NCBI RefSeq assembly: GCF_041916735.1
Contig: NZ_JAYRYY010000001.1
Origin: Zoogloea sp016790385
Lineage (GTDB): Bacteria > Pseudomonadota > Gammaproteobacteria > Burkholderiales > Rhodocyclaceae
DNA: 64,000 bases
Direction: 5' to 3' (one strand)
Both the position numbers and the translations under genes were made by a program. Each line of letters opens with the position of its first letter. The stretch's first letter is position 1. Positions 26,083-34,038 of this stretch are shown in pieces. The notes below the pieces were generated by a model that searched no databases, had not been told where the DNA came from, and saw only the letters and a program-made list of their open reading frames with translations.

Positions 26083-26685
26083 TCAGAGAGGATCGGAGCG
26101 GATCAGGCCGACCGCGAGACCTTCGATCTCCAGGGGCGAGCTGCGGGTGTCCACCACGATGGGTTCGAAATCCGGATTGGCGGGCAGCAGCTCGACAATG
26201 GGCCCCTTGCGGGCCAGACGCTTGACGGTGACCTCGTCTTCCACCCGGGCAACGACGATCTGGCCGTTGCGGACTTCGGTGGTGCGATGGACGGCCAGCA
26301 GGTCGCCATCAAGGATGCCGGCGTCGCGCATGCTCATGCCGCGCACCTTGAGCAGATAATCGGCACGGGGGGAGAACAGGCCCGGATCAACCTGATAGCG
26401 GCCCTGGACGTGTTCGGCGGCAAGGATGGGGCTGCCGGCGGCGACCCGCCCGACCAGGGGCAGGCCGAGGGCTTCCATGAGGCGGATGCCCCGCGCGCGA
26501 CCTTCCTCAAGGGTGATGGCACCCTTGGCGGCAAGGGCTCGGAGGTGGGTTTCCGCCGCGTTAGGAGAGCGGAAGCCGAAGGCGGTGCAGATCTCGGCCC
26601 GGGTGGGAGGGCGGCCTTCCTGTTCGACGGTGTCGCGGATGAGTTGCAGGATCTCCTGCTGACGGGAGGTGAGCGTGTCTGACAT
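26083..26685 (-). CDS. lexA: LexA SOS repressor
   Basis: 200 residues. An N-terminal winged helix (LTSRQQEILQLI...PPTRAEICTAFGF) is followed by the autoproteolysis domain with the AG cleavage pair in RVAAGSP, catalytic Ser in RGMSMRDAGI and Lys in DEVTVKRL. It represses SOS genes and is cleaved when RecA is activated. A LexA box lies 20 bp upstream of its start, so it autoregulates together with imuA-imuB. Confidence 0.97.
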   Translation of the reverse strand: MSDTLTSRQQEILQLIRDTVEQEGRPPTRAEICTAFGFRSPNAAETHLRALAAKGAITLEEGRARGIRLMEALGLPLVGRVAAGSPILAAEHVQGRYQVDPGLFSPRADYLLKVRGMSMRDAGILDGDLLAVHRTTEVRNGQIVVARVEDEVTVKRLARKGPIVELLPANPDFEPIVVDTRSSPLEIEGLAVGLIRSDPL

Positions 26686-26704
26686 GGGGACTCCTGTTGA
26701 GTTT

Positions 26705-26720
26705 GTGTAATTTTATACAG
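26705..26720. promoter_or_regulatory. LexA binding site (SOS box)
   Basis: GTGTAATTTTATACAG matches CTGT-N8-ACAG with one mismatch in the first base. It is 20 bp before the lexA start and the only SOS box I see for lexA-imuA-imuB. Confidence 0.82.
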
Positions 26721-26970
26721 CTTTTGGCGCTTCGCAAGCGGTGACATCCTTGCTGCAAGGCCTTTTCGGCGTGATAAACATCAAACAAGACCCACAAATC
26801 CCTTGAGCCCCCGGCCCCCATGGGCTATCCCTTCAAGGACGCAGGCCAAAAAGCGTACCGCCGTGGTGGTGGTCAGAACACACAAAGACAAAAACAGAGA
26901 ACAGCGCAAGTCGTATCGCCCAATCAGCACGGGTTCAATCCAGAGCCCACAGCCCCCGGAGGAGATCTTC

Positions 26971-27558
26971 ATGCATGTCAGCCCCCAACACGCTTCGGGT
27001 AGAGTTCTCAAAGCGGCTCGGTTAGAATCCCCAGCCGTGCCGACCGAGCCCCTCGAAGGCGAGCCGGCCCCGCTCTTTTCCCTGCCCGATGCCGACATGG
27101 AGATGTTCGATCTGGCGTCGGTGCTGGGTTCCCATCATGTGGTCCTGTATTTCTACCCCCGTGACAACACCCCCGGCTGCACGCGCCAGGCCATCGACTT
27201 CAGTGATCACGATGCCGATTTCGAAAAGGAAAAGTGCATCGTGGTCGGCATAAGCCCCGATGACTGCCTGACCCATGCGGATTTTCGCGATGAGCATGGC
27301 CTGTCGGTCGAACTACTCTCCGATGAGGAGGGCGAGGTGTGCCGGCTCTACGGGGTGTGGCAGTCGGCGCTGGTCAATGGCGTCATGAAACGCAACGTGC
27401 GCCGCTCGACCTTCATCATCTCCGCCGATGGGGTTTTGCGACACGTCCTGCACGATATCAACCCGCGCGGCCATGCCGCCGAAGTCTTTCAGCTGATCAA
27501 GCAGCTCAACTCAAGGAATGTAAATGGAAATCGCCAAGAACACGGTCGTCACGCTTAA
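26971..27558 (+). CDS. bcp: Bacterioferritin-comigratory-protein type peroxiredoxin
   Basis: 195 residues, thioredoxin fold. The peroxidatic Cys is in NTPGCTRQAIDFSD. E. coli Bcp has its resolving Cys five residues later, but here that position is Ile, so a different Cys (KCIVV, DDCL or EVCRLYGVW) must resolve the sulfenate, or the enzyme works as 1-Cys. GGAGGAG at 26958-26964 sets the ATG. The first 25 residues are an extension. Its 3' end overlaps slyD by 35 bp. Confidence 0.88.
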   Translation: MHVSPQHASGRVLKAARLESPAVPTEPLEGEPAPLFSLPDADMEMFDLASVLGSHHVVLYFYPRDNTPGCTRQAIDFSDHDADFEKEKCIVVGISPDDCLTHADFRDEHGLSVELLSDEEGEVCRLYGVWQSALVNGVMKRNVRRSTFIISADGVLRHVLHDINPRGHAAEVFQLIKQLNSRNVNGNRQEHGRHA

Positions 27559-28003
27559 CTACACGGTCACCGACCCGGAAGGCAACATGATCGACGACGG
27601 TCAGCACCCCCTGGTGTACCTTCACGGCGGTTACGACGGCATCTTCGCGGTGATCGAGGAAGCCCTGCACGGCAAGAAAGTGGGCGACAACACCAAGGTC
27701 AAACTGCTGCCCGAAGATGCCTTTGGCGAGTACGACGAAGAGCTGGTGCTGGTGGAGGAGGCTTCCCTTTTCCCCGACAACATCGAAGTCGGCATGTCCT
27801 TCGAGCGCGTCGGTGAAGATGGCGAAGAGGATGTGGTCTATCGCATCACCGACATTGCCGACGGCAAGGTGGTGGTGGATGGCAACCATCCCCTGGCCGG
27901 CACCGCGCTGATCTTCGACATCACCGTCAAGGAAGTCCGCACTGCCAGCGCCGAGGAAATCGGCCACGGCCATGTGCATGGCGAGGGTGGTCACCACCAC
28001 TGA
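27524..28003 (+). CDS. slyD: SlyD-like FKBP-type peptidyl-prolyl isomerase
   Basis: 159 residues. An FKBP domain (MEIAKNTVVTLNYTVTDPEG) with an inserted flap (IF) domain is followed by a short His-rich tail (GHGHVHGEGGHHH) that can bind nickel. SlyD is a cytoplasmic proline isomerase and metallochaperone. The 35-bp overlap with bcp indicates translational coupling. The stop codon is the first base-paired triplet of a long intergenic palindrome. Confidence 0.92.
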   Translation: MEIAKNTVVTLNYTVTDPEGNMIDDGQHPLVYLHGGYDGIFAVIEEALHGKKVGDNTKVKLLPEDAFGEYDEELVLVEEASLFPDNIEVGMSFERVGEDGEEDVVYRITDIADGKVVVDGNHPLAGTALIFDITVKEVRTASAEEIGHGHVHGEGGHHH

Positions 28004-28127
28004 GAGTCTGTGAACAGATCTGCTGCGCGGCCCGATCTTGCCCCTGCGATGCTCACCGTACCCTTTTACGGCTGCGCTTCCCGGAGCGAACTCAAACCGC
28101 CTGCAACGATTTCCTCACACCCTCTGA
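28001..28127 (+). repeat. Stop-anchored long palindrome, copy 1
   Basis: It begins at the slyD stop codon TGA. Its outer arms 28001-28020 and 28108-28127 pair at 13 of 20 positions plus a wobble; the apical stem is CCGTA/TACGG (28056-28060, 28067-28071). The core resembles copy 2 at 42091 (for example CTGCGATGCTC and ACGGCTGCGCTTC shared). The remaining sequence to 28274 shows no gene. Confidence 0.75.
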
Positions 28128-28274
28128 GAGCGTGTGAGCCAGTCCGCCAAGCGGCTCGCCTGCCGGTCCATGCTTCTGCCGTATTGACATTACACGTGCA
28201 GGCGCCAAGTGGCGGAGGGTGTCGGAGGCGTCAGCAGTCTTTCACACGTGTGCCCTGATGGGCCCCTGACTTGA

Positions 28275-28300
28275 ACGGGCCGCACTGCGGTCCGTTTTCT
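28275..28300 (+). terminator. Intrinsic-terminator-like hairpin in front of the peptide ABC ATPase
   Basis: ACGG-g-CCGCA and TGCGG-t-CCGT (28275-28295) form an almost continuous stem followed by TTTTCTTT. It ends only a few bases before the ATG at 28306, so it either terminates bcp-slyD transcription or acts as an attenuator for the next gene. Confidence 0.65.
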
Positions 28301-28305
28301 TTGCG

Positions 28306-30354
28306 ATGATCAAACTGGACAAGGAAGGCCCGGCCCTGCTGCGCGTCGAGGGTTTGCGGGTGGAACTCGGCCCCCGGAGCAAGCCGGTGCGTCCGGTGGA
28401 CGGCATCAGTTTCGACGTGCCCGCCGGCAAGACCCTGGCCCTGGTCGGAGAGTCCGGCTGCGGCAAGTCCATGACGGCCCTGGCGTGCATGCGCCTGCTG
28501 CCGGCGGGCGGGCGGATTGCCGCCGGCTCGGTCAGTCTCGCTGGCGAAGCCCTGCAGGATTTGCCGGAAACCCGCATGCGCGACATTCGCGGCAAGCATC
28601 TGGCAATGATCTTCCAGGAGCCGGCCACCAGCCTCAATCCGGTGATGACCGTGGGCGACCAGATCGGTGAAGTGCTGGTCCGCCACCGGGGCCTGCACGG
28701 CAAGCCGGCCTGGGACGAGGCCGAGCGGCTGCTCGATGCGGTGGGCATCCCCGACCCCCGGCGACGCCTGTCCGAATACCCCTTCCAGCTTTCCGGCGGG
28801 ATGAAGCAGCGGGTGATGATCGCCATCGCCCTGGCCGGCGACCCCCGCCTGCTGATCGCCGACGAGCCCACCACGGCCCTTGACGTGACCATCCAGGCCC
28901 AGGTGCTCGACCTGCTCGCCGATCTCCAGGCCCGCCGCGGCATGGGCATGCTGCTGATCACCCACGACCTGGGCGTGGTGTCGCGCATGGCCCACCGGGT
29001 GGGGGTCATGTATGCCGGCGAGCTGGTGGAAACCGGTGATCGGGAAGACTTCTTCAGCAAGCCGCTGCATCCCTATTCCCGCAAATTGTTCGCGGCATTG
29101 CCCACCCCGGCCCAGCGTGGCCGGGCCCTGGAGACCATCGCCGGGCAGGTGCCCCGCCCTGGCGAGCGCCAGGAGGGTTGCCGTTTTGCCGAGCGTTGCC
29201 CGCAAGTCCAGGACCATTGCCGGCGCACGCCGCCGGCCCTGCACGGGGTGGGGCGGCAGATGGTGCGCTGCCACCTTTATGACCCCAACGGACGCATGGG
29301 CTGGGTGCAGACCCCACCACGGCCGGCCGCACCGGAGGTTCGCCCGGTTGAAGCCGGCAAGGTTCTCGAGATCGCCGCCCTCCAGGTGCACTTTCCGGTG
29401 CGCAAGGGTTTGTTCCGGCGTGTGGTAGGGCATGTAAAGGCGGTGGACGGGGTTTCCCTGCGGGTGCCCGCGGGCGAAACCCTGGCCCTGGTGGGCGAAT
29501 CCGGCTGCGGCAAGACCACTGCCGGCAAGGCGCTCCTCAAGCTCGTGCCGGCCAGTGGTGGCGAGGTCCGCTATGGCGGGCAGGAGCTCCTGTCCCTGCC
29601 CGCCGGTCAGTGGCAGCCCCTGCGCCGGGATCTGCAGATGATCTTCCAGGACCCCTTCAGCTCCCTCGACCCGCGCATGCGGGTGGGCGAGATCCTGGAG
29701 GAGGGCATGCAGGCCCTGGGAGTGGAGCCCGATGCCGCCAGCCGGCAAGCGCGAGTGGATACCTTACTCACCCGGGTCGGTCTTGATCCGGCCATGCGTC
29801 ACCGCTTTCCCCACGAATTTTCCGGTGGTCAGCGTCAGCGCATCGCCATTGCCCGGGCTCTGGCGGTGTCGCCCAGGCTGATCGTCTGCGACGAGCCGAC
29901 GAGCGCTTTGGATGTGTCGGTGCAGGCCCAGATCCTCAACCTGCTGCGGGAGCTTCAGGCCGAGTACGGATTGTCCTACCTGTTCATCACCCACAACCTG
30001 GCCGTGGTGGACTACCTGGCCCACCATGTGGCCGTGATGTATCTCGGGCGTATCGTGGAGCGGGGCACGGCAGAAGAAGTCCTGCGCAACCCCCGTCACC
30101 CCTACACCCGCATGCTGCTGGCAGCGGTGCCACGCATCGAGGCCAGCAGCCGGGCCGGTGTCCGGGCCGGGGAGGCGACCCGGGGCGACATGCCTTCGGC
30201 TTTCAGTCCGCCCTCAGGCTGCCATTTTCACCCGCGCTGCGAGCACGCCAGCGAGGTGTGCCGCAGCACTTATCCCGAAGAGACCCGCTTGTCGGACAGT
30301 CGGGTGGTGCGTTGTCATTTCCCTCAGATGACTCCAGCGGCGGTGCCTGCGTAA
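28306..30354 (+). CDS. Fused dipeptide ABC transporter ATPase (DppD-DppF type)
   Basis: 682 residues with two complete ATPase domains. Walker A is GESGCGKSM (domain 1) and GESGCGKTT (domain 2); signatures are LSGGMKQR and FSGGQRQR. Each half ends in the oligopeptide-transporter Cys motif (CRFAERCPQVQDHC and CHFHPRCEHASEVC). Fusions of this kind (GsiA, YejF) energise peptide or glutathione import. No permease or binding-protein gene is adjacent. ATG 28306 lacks a clear ribosome-binding site and directly follows a terminator-like hairpin. Confidence 0.9.
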   Translation: MIKLDKEGPALLRVEGLRVELGPRSKPVRPVDGISFDVPAGKTLALVGESGCGKSMTALACMRLLPAGGRIAAGSVSLAGEALQDLPETRMRDIRGKHLAMIFQEPATSLNPVMTVGDQIGEVLVRHRGLHGKPAWDEAERLLDAVGIPDPRRRLSEYPFQLSGGMKQRVMIAIALAGDPRLLIADEPTTALDVTIQAQVLDLLADLQARRGMGMLLITHDLGVVSRMAHRVGVMYAGELVETGDREDFFSKPLHPYSRKLFAALPTPAQRGRALETIAGQVPRPGERQEGCRFAERCPQVQDHCRRTPPALHGVGRQMVRCHLYDPNGRMGWVQTPPRPAAPEVRPVEAGKVLEIAALQVHFPVRKGLFRRVVGHVKAVDGVSLRVPAGETLALVGESGCGKTTAGKALLKLVPASGGEVRYGGQELLSLPAGQWQPLRRDLQMIFQDPFSSLDPRMRVGEILEEGMQALGVEPDAASRQARVDTLLTRVGLDPAMRHRFPHEFSGGQRQRIAIARALAVSPRLIVCDEPTSALDVSVQAQILNLLRELQAEYGLSYLFITHNLAVVDYLAHHVAVMYLGRIVERGTAEEVLRNPRHPYTRMLLAAVPRIEASSRAGVRAGEATRGDMPSAFSPPSGCHFHPRCEHASEVCRSTYPEETRLSDSRVVRCHFPQMTPAAVPA

Positions 30355-30437
30355 GGAGTGAAGTCGGGCCTTGTGGGGGCGAATTTGATTTTTTGGCTGA
30401 GCCTTTACTGGCGGGCGTTCCGGTGTTTGGCGTATCG

Positions 30438-30600
30438 TTGGCCGGGAATTCGCCCCGGCGGGCGACCTTCTTCTTTGCTTCGCCAAAGAAGAAGGCAAGA
30501 AAGGCGACCCGGCCACCCCGGTCATTCGCTGCGCGAATGACTGCCCTGCGCTGCTCCCATCAGGCGGCCGGCGCGGAACTCGCCCTTCGGGCTCAGACAG
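30438..30600 (+). repeat. Intergenic repeat, copy A
   Basis: It begins TTGGCCGGGAATTCGCCCC and contains a perfect 12-bp hairpin (30466-30477 with 30484-30495) of the CCTTCTTCTTTG type; it ends near CTCGCCCTTCGGGCTCAGAC. An inverted, diverged copy lies at 30776-30932. Short open frames in the 30355-31008 gap look spurious. The family is familiar as dispersed GC-rich repeats in betaproteobacteria. Confidence 0.65.
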
Positions 30601-30775
30601 CCGCGCCGGACTTCCCCGCCTGCTGGTGCGCTGCTCGGCGGGGCGGAACGGGCTTTTCGGATACACCGAGCCCCTGCGGAAATTGAGTCGGGCACTGGCC
30701 CTTGATCACCTGCATTTCCTTTCCCCTCTGGCGCGCCGACTGGAGGTGATGACGGGCGGAAAGAGGGCTTCGCAT

Positions 30776-30932
30776 GTTTGAGCCCGCAGGGCGAGTTTGC
30801 GAAGACCCCGCCCGGCATTGCCGGAAGGAGGGAACCCCCGAAGGGGGCGCGACAGCGGGGTACGTTTCTTTGCCTTCTTTCTTGTCGTACAACAAGAAAG
30901 AAGGTCGCTCGCCGGGGCGAGACCCGGCCAAT
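30776..30932 (-). repeat. Intergenic repeat, copy B (inverted)
   Basis: Read on the minus strand it repeats copy A: TTGGCCGGGTCTCGCCCC, then a perfect 13-bp hairpin (30873-30885 with 30892-30904), then CTCGCCCTGCGGGCTCAAAC. The two copies face each other across about 175 bp of GC-rich sequence that contains no recognisable gene. Confidence 0.65.
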
Positions 30933-31008
30933 GTGAGGTAACACACAGGAAAGCCGTCTCGCAAGGGCTCACCGGTTCGAGGTCCACGACCCCGCCCGCG
31001 TGAAAGCC

Positions 31009-32319
31009 TTACATCCCCAGGTAGGCCGCCCGCACCTGTTCGTCCTCAATCAGCTCGCGGCCACTACCGGTTAGGGTGATGTTGCCGGTCTCCAGCACAT
31101 AGCCCCGGTCGGCGATGGCCAGGGCCGAGAAGGCGTTCTGTTCGGCCAGCACGATGCTCATGCCCTGGGATTTGAGGGTCTTCACCACGTTGAAGACTTC
31201 CTCCACCAGCAGCGGGGCGAGGCCCATGGAGGGCTCGTCGAGCAGCAGCAGCTTGGGACGGCCCATCAAGGCTCGGCCGATGGCCAGCATCTGTTGCTGG
31301 CCGCCGGACAGGGTGCCGGCCGGCAGTTTCCGCTTCTCCTTGAGGATGGGGAACATGGCGTAGATCTTCTCCAGGTCGCCCTCCACCTGCTGCCTGGGCT
31401 GGGTGTAGGCGCCCAGGCGCAGATTGTCCTCGATGGACAGGGGGCCGAACACCTGGCGCCCCTCCGGTGACTGGCAGATTCCCCGGCGCATGCGCATGTC
31501 GGCGCGCAGCTTCGAGATGTCCTCGCCGTCAAAGAAGACGTGCCCTGCGCTCATGGCTTGCACACCCGACAGGGCGCGCAGGAAGGTCGTCTTGCCGGCG
31601 CCGTTGGCCCCGACCAGGGCCACGGTTTCGCCGCGCCGCACTTCCAGGGAAATCCCCTTGAGGGCCTTGATGCGGCCGTAGCAGCTTTCCAGGCCATCCA
31701 CCTTCAGCAGCACCTCGGCGGCTGCGGTGGACGATTGCAGCTCTCCGGCCGTGCTGCCGCCCAGGCCCACCGAGACAGGCGCCAGGCTGGCCACCTTGTG
31801 GAACAGTTCGCGGAATTCGGCCCGCGCGGCGCTGCCAAAAACCGGGTCGTCGTTGTCGAGGAAGGCTGCGTCGATCTCGGCCCAGTCGCCCGGAGTGAGC
31901 ACTTCCCGGGCAAGGGGGTAGATGTCCTGCTCCTCGGTGCGGATGTGGGCCTTCTGGTCATTCAGGTAGAGACGCAGGGCTTCGGTGAGGCCACCGACCG
32001 TGCTGCGCCCGGCTGCCGTGTCGGCCAGTTGCTGGCGCAGGGCGGCGAGGTTGTGGGGCGCGTTGCGGTGTTCGGCTTGCAGGCGGTCAAGGAGCGGGGC
32101 GGCTGAATCGCTGCGCAGGCGCAGCAGGCGGAACAGGTGCTCGTCTTCCTTGCGGTGATGGCAACCGTCCATGAAGTGCTCGAAGTAGTCGAGCACTGAA
32201 GTGATGAAGGCCGGGTCGACCTTGTTGGCCTGCTGCATTTCCTCGATGACCTGATCGAGGGTGATGGCCAGGCGCCACAGGTTGCGGTGCTCGTCCTTGA
32301 TGATGCGGAGTGCTTCCAT
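31009..32319 (-). CDS. Hemerythrin domain fused to branched-chain-type ABC ATPase LivF
   Basis: 436 residues. Residues 1-180 are a hemerythrin HHE domain with candidate di-iron ligands H11, H54/H55, E58, H61, H84, H125 and E129. Residues about 204-436 are a LivF ATPase with Walker A GANGAGKT (237-244), signature LSGGQQQ and Walker B LLLLDEPSMGLAP. Normal LivF is about 235 residues. No stop or start separates the parts. It is the last gene of livH-M-G-F. The hemerythrin part may sense or bind oxygen or NO and gate the transporter, but that is inference. Confidence 0.88.
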   Translation of the reverse strand: MEALRIIKDEHRNLWRLAITLDQVIEEMQQANKVDPAFITSVLDYFEHFMDGCHHRKEDEHLFRLLRLRSDSAAPLLDRLQAEHRNAPHNLAALRQQLADTAAGRSTVGGLTEALRLYLNDQKAHIRTEEQDIYPLAREVLTPGDWAEIDAAFLDNDDPVFGSAARAEFRELFHKVASLAPVSVGLGGSTAGELQSSTAAAEVLLKVDGLESCYGRIKALKGISLEVRRGETVALVGANGAGKTTFLRALSGVQAMSAGHVFFDGEDISKLRADMRMRRGICQSPEGRQVFGPLSIEDNLRLGAYTQPRQQVEGDLEKIYAMFPILKEKRKLPAGTLSGGQQQMLAIGRALMGRPKLLLLDEPSMGLAPLLVEEVFNVVKTLKSQGMSIVLAEQNAFSALAIADRGYVLETGNITLTGSGRELIEDEQVRAAYLGM

Positions 32320-32337
32320 CTTCGTTCTTCCTCGGTC

Positions 32338-33099
32338 TCAGGCGTGGGCGCCCAGGTAAGCGGCGATCACGTCCGGGTTGCGGCGCACTTCCTCGCCGGT
32401 GCCTTCGGCCAGCTTCTTGCCGTAGTCGAGCACCAGGATGCGGTCGGACAGGTTCATGACCATCTTCATGTCGTGCTCGACCAGCACTACGGTGATGCCC
32501 GAGTCGGCCACTTTGCGGACGAGGTGGTCCACCTCGATGGTTTCCTTCGGATTGAGGCCGGCGGCCGGCTCGTCGAGGAAGATGACCCGTGGCTTCATGG
32601 CCAGGGCGCGGGCGATCTCCAGGCGCTTGAGGGCGCCATAGGGCATGGAGTCGGCGCGGGCTTCGGCGTACTTTTCCAGGCCGACGAAGCGCATCAGCTC
32701 CAGAGCCTCGCTGCGCAACTCAGCATCGCGGCGGGTGATGCCCGGAAAGCGCAGGGCGGCCTTGACCAGGTTGCGGTCGAGACGCAGGTGGGCACCCACC
32801 ATCACGTTCTCGATGGCGCTCATGTTCATGCAGATCTGCAGGTTCTGGAAAGTGCGCGCCACACCGCGGCGGGCCAACTCGTCCGGCGACTTGCCGCCGA
32901 TGGGTTCGCCGTCCAGGCGGATATCGCCATGGGTGGGTTTGTAGACCCCGGTGATGAGGTTGAACAGGGTCGTCTTGCCGGCGCCATTGGGGCCGATCAC
33001 GGCATAGACGATACCTGCGTCGATGCTGAAACTCACATCCTGCACGGCCTTCACGCCGCCGAAGTGGATGGAGAGGTTGGTGACATCCAGAAGTGCCAT
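32338..33099 (-). CDS. livG: Branched-chain-type ABC transporter ATPase LivG
   Basis: 253 residues. Walker A GPNGAGKTT, signature YGALKRLEIARA (LivG variant) and Walker B VIFLDEPAAGLNP, with the LivG-type C-terminus ending YLGAHA. It forms the ATPase heterodimer with the hemerythrin-LivF protein 18 bp downstream. GGGGGAAT precedes the start. The substrate is probably an aromatic acid, given the paa context. Confidence 0.93.
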   Translation of the reverse strand: MALLDVTNLSIHFGGVKAVQDVSFSIDAGIVYAVIGPNGAGKTTLFNLITGVYKPTHGDIRLDGEPIGGKSPDELARRGVARTFQNLQICMNMSAIENVMVGAHLRLDRNLVKAALRFPGITRRDAELRSEALELMRFVGLEKYAEARADSMPYGALKRLEIARALAMKPRVIFLDEPAAGLNPKETIEVDHLVRKVADSGITVVLVEHDMKMVMNLSDRILVLDYGKKLAEGTGEEVRRNPDVIAAYLGAHA

Positions 33100-33103
33100 A
33101 GTG

Positions 33104-34036
33104 TTATTCCCCCTTGCCGAACTTCGCCGCCAGCGTGGGCACCAGGCCCTTGGGCAGGAAGATCATGCAGATCATCAGGATGGCGCCGAACACCACAGTC
33201 TCCCAGCCTTCGAAGGTGGCCAGGGCCTGGGGCAGGGCGGTGAGGAGCACGGCGCCGACCAGGGAGCCATACACTGAGGCCATGCCGCCGATCACCACCA
33301 TGGTCACCAGCTCGATGGAGTGGAAGAAGTCGGCCAGGTTGGGGGTGACGAAGCCGACGTAGTGGGCGGTGATGCTGCCCATGAGGCTGGCGAACACCGC
33401 GGACAGCACGAAGATGGCGACCTTGTAGCGGACCACGTCCACACCCACCACGCGGGAGGCGACCTCCGAGCCGTGCAGCGCACGCAGGGCGCGGCCGAAG
33501 GGCGAGTCGATGAGGTTGAGGGATGCCCACACGCTCACCGACAGCAGGATCGCCACCACCCAGTACCAGTGCTTGTCGTTGCTGAGCTCAAGGCCGAACA
33601 GGCCGAAGGCGGGCACCGGCATGCCGTCGGGGCCGCCGGTCCAGGTGGCCTCGTTGCGCAGGGCGATGTTGAGGATGATGCCGAGACCAAGGGTGGCCAT
33701 GGCCAGGTAGTTGCCCTTCAGCTTGAAGATCGGCCGGGCCACCAGCGCGGCCAGCAGGCCGGTGGCCGCGGCGCCGGCGCCCATGGCCAGCAGGGGATGC
33801 CAGCCGAAGTGGGTGGGCAGCACGGCCGAGGCGTAGGCTCCTATGCCCAGGAAGCCGGCGTGGCCCAGGCTGATCTGGCCGGCAAAGCCGATCAGCAGGT
33901 TGAGGCCGAGGACGATGACCGCGTTGATGGCCATGCGTATCGCCAGATCCATATAAAAGCTGTTGGGCAGCACCAGCGGTAGCAGCGCAAGAATCGCGAT
34001 GACGATGTACAGCCCGAAATAGGCGCGTTTCTGCAT
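33104..34036 (-). CDS. livM: Branched-chain-type ABC permease LivM
   Basis: 310 residues and about nine helices, with the conserved LNLLIGFAGQISLGHAGFLGIGAY and EVASRVVGVDVVRYKVAIFVLSA (EAA-like loop). The start at 34036 leaves 2 bp after the livH stop. Partner of LivH in the inner-membrane channel. Confidence 0.93.
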   Translation of the reverse strand: MQKRAYFGLYIVIAILALLPLVLPNSFYMDLAIRMAINAVIVLGLNLLIGFAGQISLGHAGFLGIGAYASAVLPTHFGWHPLLAMGAGAAATGLLAALVARPIFKLKGNYLAMATLGLGIILNIALRNEATWTGGPDGMPVPAFGLFGLELSNDKHWYWVVAILLSVSVWASLNLIDSPFGRALRALHGSEVASRVVGVDVVRYKVAIFVLSAVFASLMGSITAHYVGFVTPNLADFFHSIELVTMVVIGGMASVYGSLVGAVLLTALPQALATFEGWETVVFGAILMICMIFLPKGLVPTLAAKFGKGE

Positions 34037-34038
34037 GT

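Noticed and set aside
30960..31000. tRNA-like GGTTCGAGGTCC segment
   Set aside because: No acceptor stem, anticodon arm or D-arm can be folded around it.
30355..31008. Several overlapping short open frames suggesting small proteins
   Set aside because: They lie in the inverted GC-rich repeat pair, give low-complexity products and lack ribosome-binding sites.
31009..32319. Hemerythrin-LivF fusion as two genes joined by a sequencing error
   Set aside because: The linker is continuous, in frame, with plausible composition, and the gene starts directly after livG with normal operon spacing; no sign of a broken stop.
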